The notes under the pieces are model-generated. The model saw only the letters and a program-made list of their open reading frames with translations, did not search any database and had not been told where the DNA came from. Below, one piece after another: positions 42,735 through 52,395 of a DNA stretch of 64,000 nucleotides. This DNA comes from Bacillota bacterium. GTDB lineage: Bacteria; Bacillota; Sulfobacillia; JACIYH01. The stretch is from NCBI GenBank assembly GCA_040757085.1, contig JBFLXJ010000023.1:1-64000 (forward strand). Direction: 5' to 3'. The translations under genes were made by a program, and so were the position numbers. How positions within the stretch are numbered: position 1 is the stretch's first letter; each line of letters opens with the position of its first letter.

Positions 42735-43392
42735 AGATGAAAAGCCCATCGCTGAGCTGGTGCGCTTCAACCTCGAGAAAGAAGGTTTCCAGGTGGAAAC
42801 TTGCTTTGACGGGCAGGAAGCGCTGCGGCGTGTCCAGGCCGATCCTCCCCACCTGGTGATCCTGGACCTCATGCTGCCGGGGCTGGACGGACTCGCGGTG
42901 TGCCGGGAGATACGCAAGAATTCCCAGGTGCCCATTCTCATGCTAACGGCGCGGGCCGACGAGGTTGACCGGGTGGTGGGGCTGGAACTGGGGGCCGACG
43001 ACTACGTCACCAAGCCCTTCAGCCCCAGGGAACTGGTGGCGCGGGTGAGGGCCATCCTGAGACGGGCCGCTGCTCCTCGAGCGGAGGGTACCCCCATCCG
43101 GGCCGCGGACCTCGTCATCGATCCCGGCACGTACGAGGTGACAAAGGCCGGCCGACGCATCCCCCTGAGCGTCAAGGAGTTCGAGCTGCTGCGCATCCTG
43201 GCCTCGCGGCCGGGTCAGATCCTGACCAGACAGGTGTTGCTGGACGAGGTGTGGGGATACCAGTACTTCGGCGACGCCCGCACGGTGGACGTGACCGTGC
43301 GGCGCCTGCGGGAGAAGATCGAGGATGATCCGGCGAACCCCCAGTACATCCTCACCAAGCGGGGGGCAGGATACTATTTCCGCAAAGACTGA
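42709..43392 (+). CDS. walR: WalR-type response regulator
   Basis: A 227-aa OmpR/PhoB-family regulator. The receiver domain (residues 1-115) has the phospho-acceptor Asp in LVILDLMLPGLDGLAV, acidic residues in IVEDEKPIAE, and the conserved LTARADEVD and YVTKPFSPRELVARV. The winged-helix DNA-binding domain is at 130-225 (RQVLLDEVWGYQYFGDARTV, then VDVTVRRLREKIEDDPANPQ). Its place upstream of walK, yycH and yycI identifies it as WalR, the essential regulator of cell-wall metabolism. The start is a GTG (V-A-Q-K-V-L) overlapping the upstream peptidase gene. Targets are likely to include the wall hydrolases in this window. Confidence 0.94.
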   Translation: MAQKVLIVEDEKPIAELVRFNLEKEGFQVETCFDGQEALRRVQADPPHLVILDLMLPGLDGLAVCREIRKNSQVPILMLTARADEVDRVVGLELGADDYVTKPFSPRELVARVRAILRRAAAPRAEGTPIRAADLVIDPGTYEVTKAGRRIPLSVKEFELLRILASRPGQILTRQVLLDEVWGYQYFGDARTVDVTVRRLREKIEDDPANPQYILTKRGAGYYFRKD

Positions 43393-45340
43393 CGGGTTCT
43401 CCACAAAGAACGGTCGACCCCGGACGGCGGCCGTTGCACCCGAAACGAACGGTGCACGCGCGGGGACCGGTGCGCCTTCCGCGGAGAGCGGCGCAGGCGG
43501 ACGCGGGAGGTTCCGGCTGCGCTGGGAACGCATGGTCCAGAGCCTGCAGTGGCGGCTGGTGCTCATCTACCTCCTGCTGCTGCTGCTGGCCGTCGAGGTT
43601 ACCGGCGGATACCTGCTTCAGGCCCTGGAGCATTATTACCTGCGCGGATTTGTCTCTGCCGTGGACGCCCAGGGTCAGTTGGTGGCGAGCTTCCTGGAAC
43701 GCTACCTCGTGCCAGAGCCTGACCGTGATTATGTGCAGCGCCTGGTGAACCAGTTCGCCGTGCAATCCGGGAACGAGATCGCCGTGCTGGGAGCGGGGGG
43801 AGAACTTGTCGCTTACGGTTCCGGTGGCGCGGTGGGCGGCCAGCCCCACATCCTGCAGGCCCAGGTGGCGCGGGCGCTGGCCGGGGGACGGGCGGAGGCG
43901 GTCCGCCTGAATCCCGTTACCGAGCAGAGGCAGCTTCACCTGGCCCGGCCCATCCGGTCGGGGGACCGGGTGCTGGGGGCCGTCTACATCGCGTCCTCGC
44001 TGGAGAGCACGTACCGCGTGCTGGGGGATATCCGCCGGCTATTGCTGGTGGGAACGTCCCTGGCCCTGGCCGTCACTGCCGGGCTGGGGTATCTTCTCTC
44101 TCTCAGCATCACCCGGCCCATCAGGGAGGTCACGTCCAAGGCGGGGCGGATGGCATCCGGGGACTTCTCGCAACGCATATCCGTCCTATCCAATGACGAG
44201 ATCGGACAACTGGGCTCCATGTTCAACTTCCTCACCTCGCGCCTGGCGCAGACACTTGAGGAGATCAGGGCGGAGAAGGCCAAGCTCGAGGCGGTGCTCA
44301 CCTACATGGCGGAGGGGCTGCTGGCCCTCGACCCTGAGGGACGGGTGGTGCTCATGAACCCGGCCTGCGCCAGGCTGTTGGGGCTGGCCGCCCCGGTGGT
44401 GGACTGTCCCGTGGACGAACTGTTGCCCGGCCTGTTGCCCGACGGGTACTCCGCCGCAGAGGGGAGCGCCCGGGGCGGTGGTGCCGCAGCAAAGGGCGGG
44501 AGCGGAGAGGTGCCGGCCGAGCGGACCATCAGGCGGGACGGTCGCGTCCTGCACGCGTACTTCGCGCCCCTGCGCCTGGAGGGAGGGGACCGGGGGCTGG
44601 TGGTGGTGATGCGCGACGTCACCGAGGAGACCAGGCTTCAGGAGATGCGGCGGGATTTCGTGGCCAACGTCTCCCACGAGCTGCGCACGCCCCTGGCCAC
44701 CGTGAAGGGCTACGTGGAAACGCTACTCGACGGGGCCATGGACGACCGGGAGGTGTGTGAGCGTTTCCTGCATACGGTGGCTGCCGAGACAGAGAGGATG
44801 ACCCACCTGGTGCAGGACCTGCTGCTGCTGTCCCAACTGGAGCACGGGCAGGCCTCCTGGCACATGGAGCCCGTCGACATGCGCGATCCCGCCGAGCAGG
44901 CCCTGGAGAGGTTGCGCCCGGCAGCCGAGCGCAAGGGGTTGAAACTTACCCTTGACGCCCCCGACGATTTGCCCATGGTGGTGGGGGACGAGGTAAGGTT
45001 GACGCAGGTGTTCTCAAACCTGCTCTCCAATGCCGTTGAGTTTACGCCGCCTGGGGGCAGGGTCACTGTGTCCCTGCATGTGGAGGCGCGGCGGCTCGTG
45101 TGTGCCGTGGAAGACACGGGCGTGGGCATCCCGGCCGAGGACCTACCGCGGGTTTTCGAGCGTTTTTACCGGGTGGACAAGGGTCGCTCCCGGGAACTGG
45201 GTGGAACCGGACTGGGCCTCTCTATTGCCCAGGAAATAGTGCAGGCCCACGGCGGAGATATCTGGATTACCAGCACCGTGGGGCAGGGTACCCGGGTCAC
45301 CTTCTGGGTTCCCCTGGGGGATGATGCCAGTGGGCGATAA
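43325..45340 (+). CDS. walK: WalK-type sensor histidine kinase
   Basis: A kinase of up to 671 aa. A first membrane helix (WRLVLIYLLLLLLAVEVTGG), an extracellular sensor domain of about 145 residues, and a second helix (LLLVGTSLALAVTAGLGYLL) precede HAMP (ITRPIREVTSKAGRMASGDF), PAS (MAEGLLALDPEGRVVLMNPA), HisKA with the phospho-His in VANVSHELRTPLATVKGYVE, and HATPase with N, G1 and G2 boxes (FSNLLSNAVEF, then VEDTGVGIP and GGTGLGLSIAQ). The start is uncertain: ATG 43325 overlaps walR by 68 bp and has GGAG upstream, while ATG 43529 would begin just before the first helix. It ends overlapping yycH by 20 bp. Confidence 0.94.
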   Translation: MIRRTPSTSSPSGGQDTISAKTDGFSTKNGRPRTAAVAPETNGARAGTGAPSAESGAGGRGRFRLRWERMVQSLQWRLVLIYLLLLLLAVEVTGGYLLQALEHYYLRGFVSAVDAQGQLVASFLERYLVPEPDRDYVQRLVNQFAVQSGNEIAVLGAGGELVAYGSGGAVGGQPHILQAQVARALAGGRAEAVRLNPVTEQRQLHLARPIRSGDRVLGAVYIASSLESTYRVLGDIRRLLLVGTSLALAVTAGLGYLLSLSITRPIREVTSKAGRMASGDFSQRISVLSNDEIGQLGSMFNFLTSRLAQTLEEIRAEKAKLEAVLTYMAEGLLALDPEGRVVLMNPACARLLGLAAPVVDCPVDELLPGLLPDGYSAAEGSARGGGAAAKGGSGEVPAERTIRRDGRVLHAYFAPLRLEGGDRGLVVVMRDVTEETRLQEMRRDFVANVSHELRTPLATVKGYVETLLDGAMDDREVCERFLHTVAAETERMTHLVQDLLLLSQLEHGQASWHMEPVDMRDPAEQALERLRPAAERKGLKLTLDAPDDLPMVVGDEVRLTQVFSNLLSNAVEFTPPGGRVTVSLHVEARRLVCAVEDTGVGIPAEDLPRVFERFYRVDKGRSRELGGTGLGLSIAQEIVQAHGGDIWITSTVGQGTRVTFWVPLGDDASGR

Positions 45341-46688
45341 CAGGCGCTGGGAGAAGGTAAAAGGTGGCGTCCTGGTCCTGCTGGTCGTCCTCAGCCTGGT
45401 CCTTTCCTTCGGCGTGTGGTGGAGCGCTGCTGGTCCTCTCACCGGAGAGGAACTGTGGAGGCAGGAGCCACCCTCGGTACCACCGCCCCCCGAGTGGTCC
45501 CAGGTGGTCAAGCCCACCCGCCTTTTCGTCCACCTGGGGGGAGATCGCCACGCCCTGTTCCTGCCCGGTTCGGGCGGGTACCAGGACCTCTGGGAGGGGG
45601 GCTGTGTGCGCGCGGGGCTCCTGGCCCAACTGGGGCCGCCTGCGCAGGAGCCGTTGCGGGACGCGGACGCGCGGGCGCTGGAAGATGGTGCCTTCTTCGA
45701 AGTGCGGTTTGGCGCCCCCCTGCCAGGGAGTGTAGTCGCGCGGGCCTACGGTCTGCGCGGTGGCAGTGAGGATCCGGTAGAGGGGTTTGTGGTCAGCCCC
45801 CAGCGTTGGCCTTACGTGGCCGTGCGACGCCAGGGCCGGGTCTACCCGCTGGAAGGGGGGGCTGATCGGGACTATCGCACGCTGGCCCAGCTTCTCTCCG
45901 GCCTGGCAGCGCCCGAGGTCCTGGCGAAGCAAGGTGGTATCCCCCTGGTGGCCCCCGCCCTGCCGGAAGGGTGGGAAGCCGGCCCCGGCCTGTGGGTACC
46001 CAAACTGGGTGCCGTGCCCCGGCTGGCAGCCGGCTTCGTTCCCCCGCCGGGTTACGGGCACACCCTGGTGAGCGAATTCTTCGCCGACCCCACCGTGGTG
46101 CGCCGCATCGAGGAGCGGGATGGCGCCACCATCTTCACCGATGGCCGGTCGGGCCTGAGGGTTTACCCCTCGGGGGCGCTCGAGTACAACACCCCGCGCG
46201 CGACGGCGGCGCGCGGGAGTATTGAGCCCGATTCTGCTTTCTCCGTGGCCCTCTCCTTCGTTACCGCCCACGGCGGGGTCCCGGAGGGGATGGTCCTGTG
46301 GGGATGCTGGTCCGTCCGGCCGGAAGGGGAACGGGCGTGGAGACTGGGTATGGGCCTGCTGGCGAACGGCCTGGTGGCAGTGGCGCCCGGGGGAGCGGTG
46401 AGCCTGGCGGTGGGAGAGCACGGGCTGTACGAGTACCGGGCTGCTGCCTGGATCCCCTGGGAAAAGGCGACCGGTTCTCACCGCATCATGCCCGCCCAGG
46501 AGGCTCTGGCCCGGCTGGCCGCCCGGCATCCCGACCGAACACGGGTGGCGGATGTATACCTGGCGTACGTGGGCCATCCCGCGGCGGGCGGCGAACTGCG
46601 CCCCGCCTGGATCGTCCGCACGGACGAGGAGTCCTGGGCCGTGGACGGTGTCACCGGCCAGGTGCAATCCCTGGGAGGAAGGTGGTAG
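45321..46688 (+). CDS. yycH: YycH/WalH-like regulatory protein
   Basis: A 455-aa protein with one N-terminal membrane helix (GGVLVLLVVLSLVLSFGVWW, residues 14-33) and a large extracytoplasmic part. In Bacillota YycH and YycI bind WalK at the membrane and hold it in check. Sequence similarity is low by nature in this family; the call rests on position (overlapping walK by 20 bp and followed by yycI), topology and length. The ATG at 45321 is inside the walK 3' end, with GGGGGAT upstream. Confidence 0.82.
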   Translation: MMPVGDNRRWEKVKGGVLVLLVVLSLVLSFGVWWSAAGPLTGEELWRQEPPSVPPPPEWSQVVKPTRLFVHLGGDRHALFLPGSGGYQDLWEGGCVRAGLLAQLGPPAQEPLRDADARALEDGAFFEVRFGAPLPGSVVARAYGLRGGSEDPVEGFVVSPQRWPYVAVRRQGRVYPLEGGADRDYRTLAQLLSGLAAPEVLAKQGGIPLVAPALPEGWEAGPGLWVPKLGAVPRLAAGFVPPPGYGHTLVSEFFADPTVVRRIEERDGATIFTDGRSGLRVYPSGALEYNTPRATAARGSIEPDSAFSVALSFVTAHGGVPEGMVLWGCWSVRPEGERAWRLGMGLLANGLVAVAPGGAVSLAVGEHGLYEYRAAAWIPWEKATGSHRIMPAQEALARLAARHPDRTRVADVYLAYVGHPAAGGELRPAWIVRTDEESWAVDGVTGQVQSLGGRW

Positions 46689-46691
46689 AAA

Positions 46692-47672
46692 TTGGACTGG
46701 CCGCGGGCCAAGAATATCTTGATCATCGCCTTCCTCGGAGTTAATCTTTTGCTTGGCTACCGCCTGTGGGCGGGGCCGGCAACGCCAAATGCCTCCCTCT
46801 ACAGGGTGACCGCCCGGGAAGTGCGGGAGGTGACGGCTCAGTTGCGGGAACGGGGCGTCGTTCTCGCAGCGGAGATCCCCCGGCGGGCCCGTCCCCTGCC
46901 CCTGCTCACCGTGAGTAACCCCCAACCGGATCCCGCTGCCCTGGCTGCCCGGTTCCTGGGAGCGGGCGCAAAGGTGGTTGCCCAGGGTGAGGTCTGGGTG
47001 GGGCGGAAGGGCCAGGAGGCCGTGGTGATATATCCGGGGGGAGAGGTGTTTTACCGCCGGCTGCCAGCGTCCTCGGCGGGTGCCGCGCCCGGGTCTCTGG
47101 CCCCGGCTGGAGCGGCAGCCGGGTCGCCCGCTGCAACTGGCGGGGGAGAGCCGGATGCGACCCGGGCGGTGCAGCTGGCGCGTGAGTTCTGGGCCCAGCG
47201 TGGTGGGCTGCCTGCCGGTGGGGAGCTGGACTACCGCACCCCCGTCGGGGGGGGACGGTACCTGGTGGTGTTCACCTGCAAGACCGCAGGCCACCGCTTC
47301 TTCGGCAGCCGTGCCATGGCCCTGGTCGGTCCGCACGGGGTGGAGGAAGCGTATGCCGCCTGGCCGGTCCCGGAGAAGCCCTCCGGTAGCGCCCGACCCA
47401 TCCTGCCCGCCACCGAGGCGCTGGTGCGGGCGGTCCCCTTCCTGGTGAAGAAGGGGGCAGTGGTGGTGCAGGTGGAAGCGGGGTTCTACAGCCCCGTGTA
47501 TGACGCCCGCGAGTGGGAGGCGGTCCCGGTGTGGCGGGTGCGGCTTGGCTCGGGCACGGTGCTCTACGTGAACGCCTACACCGGCGAACTGGAAGGCCTG
47601 GATCAGCCTTATCCTCGCCAGGGGCAGGAGATGTTCGGACCCCTGCAGAAGCAAACAAGCCAGGCAAGGTGA
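46692..47672 (+). CDS. yycI: YycI/WalI-like regulatory protein
   Basis: A 326-aa membrane-anchored partner of YycH. The N-terminus MDWPRAKNILIIAFLGVNLL is close to the conserved YycI start (M-D-W-x-x-x-K-x-x-x-I-x-A-F). The rest is extracytoplasmic, with tail repeats of YycI type (FLVKKGAVVVQVEAGFYSPV, then WRVRLGSGTVLYVNAYTGEL). It starts at a TTG three bases after yycH and has GGAAGGTGGTAG upstream. It probably modulates WalK activity. Confidence 0.88.
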   Translation: MDWPRAKNILIIAFLGVNLLLGYRLWAGPATPNASLYRVTAREVREVTAQLRERGVVLAAEIPRRARPLPLLTVSNPQPDPAALAARFLGAGAKVVAQGEVWVGRKGQEAVVIYPGGEVFYRRLPASSAGAAPGSLAPAGAAAGSPAATGGGEPDATRAVQLAREFWAQRGGLPAGGELDYRTPVGGGRYLVVFTCKTAGHRFFGSRAMALVGPHGVEEAYAAWPVPEKPSGSARPILPATEALVRAVPFLVKKGAVVVQVEAGFYSPVYDAREWEAVPVWRVRLGSGTVLYVNAYTGELEGLDQPYPRQGQEMFGPLQKQTSQAR

Positions 47673-47684
47673 GGATGGTGCATA

Positions 47685-48941
47685 TTGTCTAAACTCAGGG
47701 TGGTGGGGGGGCGTCCCCTCCACGGCACAATCAGAGCGTCGGGATCCAAGAATGCGACGGTGGCGGCTATTCCCGCCGCGCTGCTGGCGCGGGGCCCCAG
47801 CCGCCTTGAGAACGTCCCTGCTATAGGCGACGTGCATGTGTTCATCAACATCCTGCGGGAGTTGGGGGCCGACATATCCTGGCGGGGGCCGGGCATGCTG
47901 GAGATAAATCCCAACGGGTTCCAGTGCTGGAAGGCCCCCTACGACCTGGTGAAGAGGCTGCGGGCCTCCTACTACTTGCTGGGGGTGCTGCTGGCCAGGT
48001 TCGGACAGGCCGAGGTCGCCCTTCCCGGGGGATGCGACATCGGTGTTCGCCCCATTGACCTGCACATTAAGGGTTTCAGGGCCCTGGGGGCAGAGGTGAG
48101 CCTGGAGTACGGGGTGGTCAAGGCGCGCGCCGAGCGCCTGCGGGGCGCCACCATCTACCTGGATGACGCCAGCGTGGGGGCCACCATCAACATCATGCTG
48201 GCGGCGTGCGTGGCCGAGGGCACCACGGTTATCGAGAACGCAGCCCGCGAACCCCACGTGGCCGACGTGGCGAACTACCTCAACGCCATGGGGGCCCGCA
48301 TCCACGGTGCCGGTACCGAATTCATTCGCATCCAGGGCGTCCCTTACCTGGTGGGTGGCGAGCACGCCATCATCCCAGACGAGATCGAAGTGGGCACCTA
48401 CATGATGGCTGCGGTCGCCACCGGGGGCGAAGTTTGCATAGAGAACGCCATCGCCAAGCACCTGGAGGCGGTGGCGGCCAAATTGAGGGAGACGGGCGCG
48501 GAGGTGGAAACCAACGGCGACTGGATTCGGGTGAGGGGCCCTCGCAGGCCCCGGGCTGCCAACGTGCGCACCCTGCGCTACCCCGGATTCCCCACTGACC
48601 TGCAGCAGCCCTACGTATCCGTAGCGGCACTGGCTGAGGGAGTGAGCGTGATCCACGAGACCATATACGAGAACCGTTTCACCTTCGTGAGCGAACTTCT
48701 GCGCATGGGGGCCAGGATCAAGGTGGAAGGCCGCACGGCCATCGTGGAGGGTGTGGAGCGGCTGCTGGGGGCGCCGGTGCGGGCCCGCAACGATCTGCGG
48801 GGTGGAGCTGCCCTGGTGGTGGCAGCCCTGGCTGCCGAGGGGGAATCGGAGATCGACGACCTGCAGTACATCGAACGCGGCTACGAGCGCCTGGACGAAA
48901 AGCTGCGCGCGCTGGGCGCTCAGGTGACGCGCGTGCCTTAA
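47685..48941 (+). CDS. murA: UDP-N-acetylglucosamine 1-carboxyvinyltransferase
   Basis: A 418-aa cytosolic enzyme that transfers enolpyruvate from PEP to UDP-GlcNAc, the first committed step of peptidoglycan synthesis and the fosfomycin target. The N-terminal motif RASGSKNATVAAIPAALLA contains the substrate-binding Lys/Asn. The catalytic Cys lies in ALPGGCDIGVRPIDLHIKGF. Later motifs include FPTDLQQPYVSVAALAEG and NRFTFVSELLRMGA. The length matches the family. It starts at a TTG with GGTGAGGATGG upstream, 12 bp after yycI. murA within the wal operon, in place of the usual walJ, links wall synthesis with its stress control. Confidence 0.96.
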   Translation: MSKLRVVGGRPLHGTIRASGSKNATVAAIPAALLARGPSRLENVPAIGDVHVFINILRELGADISWRGPGMLEINPNGFQCWKAPYDLVKRLRASYYLLGVLLARFGQAEVALPGGCDIGVRPIDLHIKGFRALGAEVSLEYGVVKARAERLRGATIYLDDASVGATINIMLAACVAEGTTVIENAAREPHVADVANYLNAMGARIHGAGTEFIRIQGVPYLVGGEHAIIPDEIEVGTYMMAAVATGGEVCIENAIAKHLEAVAAKLRETGAEVETNGDWIRVRGPRRPRAANVRTLRYPGFPTDLQQPYVSVAALAEGVSVIHETIYENRFTFVSELLRMGARIKVEGRTAIVEGVERLLGAPVRARNDLRGGAALVVAALAAEGESEIDDLQYIERGYERLDEKLRALGAQVTRVP

Positions 48942-49046
48942 TCGGGGGTGGGTGCCCCGCCCGCGGTGTTCCCTGCCCCCGGGCAGGGGGTGTGCGGGCG
49001 GCCCCGGAGGGATTCAATCAGGCCACCCGGTTCTGGAGGTGGAAGT

Positions 49047-50153
49047 GTGAGCTACTTCTATGGTCCGCTGGAACCAAAGAGACGCATATTCTCGGTCCGA
49101 TTCCTGGCCGTCGTGGTACTGGTAGCCTGTGTCCTGGGGGCCCTCGGTTTCGGAGTCCTGGCCCCTGATGCCTGGGTTGCATCGGTGCGCGGTATCCGCA
49201 GGCCCCAGCCGGTGACCGTGGCTCCGGTCCACGCCTCTCCCGTTTTGCCGGGGGCAGAGTGGCCGGTGGTGGCCGTGGCCGAGAGAGTGGGCCCCTCGGT
49301 CGTGGGCATCGAGGCGACGGTGTACTACTGGGGTTGGTCCCGCGAGACCAAGGGAGGCTCGGGCGTCATCCTGACCCAGGACGGGTACATCGTCACCAAC
49401 CATCACGTGATAGAGGGAGCCCGCGAGGTCACGGTCATCCTGCCCGACAAGCGCCGGGTTCCCGCCCGCGTGGTGGGTTCCGATGGCCTCTACGACCTGG
49501 CCGTGCTGAAGGTGGACGTGGTCGGCCTCAAGCCGGCTGCGTTCGGCGATTCCGACGCCCTCAAGGTGGGGGAGCTGGCGGTGGCCATTGGGAACCCGGT
49601 GGGTCCGGCCTTTGAGCGCACGGTGACCGCCGGCATCATCAGCGGGTTGAACCGGGCTGTACAGATCGAGGAGAGGGACTACATCCTCGAGCTGATCCAG
49701 ACCGATGCCGCGATCAACCCCGGCAACAGCGGTGGCCCCCTGTGCAACTCCCGGGGTGAGGTAATCGGCATAAACACCATCAAGGTCATCGTACCCAACG
49801 TGGAGGGCATGGGACTGGCCATCCCGTCCAAGATGGTGCTGCGGGTGGTCAACGAGCTCATGCAGTACGGCCGAGTGATCCGGCCTCGTCTGGGGGTGGG
49901 CCTGTACGATCCGCGCGCGCTGAACATCCCGAAGGGGGTTCCCGTGCAGGAGGTCGATCCCCGTGGCCCGGCGGCAGCGGCCGGCATCAGGGCAGGGGAC
50001 ATCATCCTCGCCCTGGGCGGGCGCGAGGTGAACTCCCTGGCCGAGTTCCGCACCGCCCTGTACGAGCACCGTCCCGGCGACAAGCTGCAGGTGGTGGTCC
50101 AGCGCGGCAACCGGCGCCTTGAGTTCACCGTCACCCTCGCAGAAGCCCCGTAA
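49047..50153 (+). CDS. htrA: HtrA/DegP-like serine protease
   Basis: A 368-aa membrane-anchored quality-control protease. One N-terminal helix (FLAVVVLVACVLGALGFGVL, about residues 18-37) leaves the protease outside the cell. The catalytic triad is visible: His in YIVTNHHVIEGA, Asp in GLYDLAVLKVDV and Ser in INPGNSGGPLCNSRG. One PDZ domain follows (GVPVQEVDPRGPAAAAGIRA, then GDIILALGGREV). The GTG at 49047 has GGAGGTGGAA upstream. htrA at the end of the walRK-yycHI operon is the usual Bacillota arrangement. It is convergent with a PBP gene, with only 26 bp between them. Confidence 0.96.
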   Translation: MSYFYGPLEPKRRIFSVRFLAVVVLVACVLGALGFGVLAPDAWVASVRGIRRPQPVTVAPVHASPVLPGAEWPVVAVAERVGPSVVGIEATVYYWGWSRETKGGSGVILTQDGYIVTNHHVIEGAREVTVILPDKRRVPARVVGSDGLYDLAVLKVDVVGLKPAAFGDSDALKVGELAVAIGNPVGPAFERTVTAGIISGLNRAVQIEERDYILELIQTDAAINPGNSGGPLCNSRGEVIGINTIKVIVPNVEGMGLAIPSKMVLRVVNELMQYGRVIRPRLGVGLYDPRALNIPKGVPVQEVDPRGPAAAAGIRAGDIILALGGREVNSLAEFRTALYEHRPGDKLQVVVQRGNRRLEFTVTLAEAP

Positions 50154-50179
50154 CCGCGTGCCGCAGCCGCTGATTTGCG

Positions 50180-52354
50180 TCAGTTGCCGGTGGTTTCTTT
50201 GTCTGCCTCGGGGCTGGCTTCGGGCTCGGCACCGGGGTTGGCTTCGGGTTGTCCCGTTCCCGCTGAGCCATCCCGGTTGCCCCCCTGGGTGTGCGCGGGA
50301 GGTGGCGGAGGAGGCGGGGGGCGGTTGGCCAGGTAGCCGGGGGAGTCTTCCCACCCCCATTCGGGCGGGCTCCCCGACCACCACGCCGGGGAGACCGCGC
50401 TGGGCTCCGTGCCGGCAATGAACACCTCGGTCACCACGGGGGAAGAGGGGTTGGGGAGCAGACCGTCCACGGCGGAGACCTGTACCCAGGTGATTCCCTG
50501 GGGCACCGGGAATTCCCGCGGGGGAACGTTGTGTAACGCAGAACTCATGAAGGTTCCCCACACCGGGGCGGCGATGCCGCCTCCGGTGGACCACAGCGAG
50601 GTGGTGCCATCGTCGTACCCCACCCACACGGCCGCCAGCAGGTCGGGGGTGTAGCCCACGAACCAGGCGTCACGTAGCTCGTCGGTGGTCCCGGTTTTGC
50701 CGGCGGCCGGCCTGTTGATGACGGGACCGAGGCGGGCGGCAGTGCCGCCCGGTGAAAATACGCTGCGCAAAAGGTCGGTGACGATGTAGGCCACCCGCTC
50801 GTCCAGCACCTTTTCGCGGGGCGGTGGTGTCCGGCCGGGGTTGACCAGGACGCGGCCGCGGGAATCCTCCACCCGCAGGATGCAGGTGGGGGTGACCCGG
50901 TAGCCGCCGTTGGCCAGGGCACAGTACGCCGCGGCCAGTTCCAGCGGGGATACGGGGGAGGCTCCCAGGGCCAGGGGGCCAACTGCTTCCAGGGGGCTCT
51001 GGATACCCATGAGTTTGGCGTAGCGTACCAGGCGGGATGGTCCCAGGGCCATGCACCACCGGGATGCCACCACGTTATCCGAAATCTTCAGGGCCTCCCT
51101 CATCATGAGGGGGCGGTAATGGTAGGGTTCGTGGTTTTCCGAGGTGTAGTCGGTGGGGATCCAGGGGCGAGCGGGAGTGGGTCCCGGATACACTACTGGC
51201 TCACACACCTGCTGTTCCACCACGGTGTGACCGCTGTCGACCAGGGCCGCGTACAGAAAGGGCTTGAACGCCGACCCCGGCTGCCGGCGCACCGGCGGTG
51301 CGGCCCGGTTGAGCTGAGTCACTGAGAAGTCCTTACCGCCCACCATGGCCCGTATGTACCCCGTCAAGGGCTCCATGGCCACGAGAGCTGCCTGGGGCTG
51401 GGGGACACCGTTGGGGTCGCGCCCCCGCTCGGGTACCAGCTGGGCGATGGTCTTCTCCGCCGCCCGCTGCATGTCCAGGTCCAGGGTGGTGTAGATGCGG
51501 TATCCCGCCCGGTAGATGTCCCCCGTGAGGTCGGGGTAACGTTTCCCCAGTTCGGACAGCACGTAGGTGGCGAAGTATCCCGCTTCCCCGGGCGGACGCA
51601 ATCCGGCCAGGCGGATGGCAGTCGATTTGGCCTGCTGGGCCTGCAGGGGCGTGATCATGCCCGCCTGCACCATGCGGTCAAGCACCAGATTCCGCCTGCG
51701 CAGGGCCGCCTCGGGGTCCCGGTAGGGGGAGTAAATCTCGGGGGCCCGGATCAGCCCGGCCAGAAGCGCCGCTTCGGGGAGATCCACCTGGGAAACGTCG
51801 TGCCCAAAGTAGGTCTGGGCAGCCACCTCTACCCCGTAGGCCCCGTGACCGAAGTAGATGCTATTGAGGTACATCTCCAGGATGCGGGCCTTGCTGAACA
51901 GGATCTCCAGCCTGAGGGTTACAAGGGCTTCGTACGCCTTGCGCACCAGGGTACGCTCGGTACGCCCGGTGAGGTTCTTGGCCAGTTGCTGGGTGATGGT
52001 GCTACCGCCTTCCACGATGCGCCCGGCCAGCAGGTTGCGCCAGGCGGCCCGGGCGATGGCTGCCGGGTTGATGCCCGGGTGGCGGTAGAAGTGCTCGTCC
52101 TCTATGGCCAGCACCGCCTGCTGCAGGTGGCGCGGCACGCGCGACAGGGGGACTTCCACCCGCTTTTGCACGTAAAGGTGGACGGCGGGACGTCCATGGT
52201 GGTCGTAGATCACGCTCGCTTCCGGGACCTGGATTTGCGGAAGGGGAACGGCAAGCGCCGCCCCCAGCACCAGCAGCGCCAGTGCGGCCAGCAGGCCCAG
52301 GATGACCTTGCCGCTTCTGCCCGGCCTCTTTTTCCTTTCCCGCCGGCTCTGCAC
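50180..52354 (-). CDS. Class A penicillin-binding protein (PBP1A-like)
   Basis: A 724-aa bifunctional wall synthase. A membrane helix (KVILGLLAALALLVLGAALA, residues 17-36) is followed by the GT51 glycosyltransferase domain, with catalytic Glu in LAIEDEHFYRHPGINPAAIA and motifs EGGSTITQQLAKNL and RKAYEALVTLRLEILFSKAR. The transpeptidase domain has the active Ser in QPGSAFKPFLYAAL, SDN in KISDNVVASRW and KTG in AAGKTGTTDELRDAWFVG. The C-terminal 60 residues are a Pro/Gly/Glu-rich tail (NRPPPPPPPPAHTQGGN). GTG 52354 is chosen for the GGGAGG upstream; the frame extends 17 codons further. It is divergent from speE. Confidence 0.95.
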   Translation of the reverse strand: MQSRRERKKRPGRSGKVILGLLAALALLVLGAALAVPLPQIQVPEASVIYDHHGRPAVHLYVQKRVEVPLSRVPRHLQQAVLAIEDEHFYRHPGINPAAIARAAWRNLLAGRIVEGGSTITQQLAKNLTGRTERTLVRKAYEALVTLRLEILFSKARILEMYLNSIYFGHGAYGVEVAAQTYFGHDVSQVDLPEAALLAGLIRAPEIYSPYRDPEAALRRRNLVLDRMVQAGMITPLQAQQAKSTAIRLAGLRPPGEAGYFATYVLSELGKRYPDLTGDIYRAGYRIYTTLDLDMQRAAEKTIAQLVPERGRDPNGVPQPQAALVAMEPLTGYIRAMVGGKDFSVTQLNRAAPPVRRQPGSAFKPFLYAALVDSGHTVVEQQVCEPVVYPGPTPARPWIPTDYTSENHEPYHYRPLMMREALKISDNVVASRWCMALGPSRLVRYAKLMGIQSPLEAVGPLALGASPVSPLELAAAYCALANGGYRVTPTCILRVEDSRGRVLVNPGRTPPPREKVLDERVAYIVTDLLRSVFSPGGTAARLGPVINRPAAGKTGTTDELRDAWFVGYTPDLLAAVWVGYDDGTTSLWSTGGGIAAPVWGTFMSSALHNVPPREFPVPQGITWVQVSAVDGLLPNPSSPVVTEVFIAGTEPSAVSPAWWSGSPPEWGWEDSPGYLANRPPPPPPPPAHTQGGNRDGSAGTGQPEANPGAEPEASPEADKETTGN

Positions 52355-52395
52355 GGATTCCCTCCCATTGAGTATCCCCCTCGAGCGGCCTGTGC

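Noticed and set aside
45297-48656. 1119-aa minus-strand open frame
   Set aside because: Antisense to yycH, yycI and murA, which have strong family motifs; a stop-free reverse frame is expected at this GC content.
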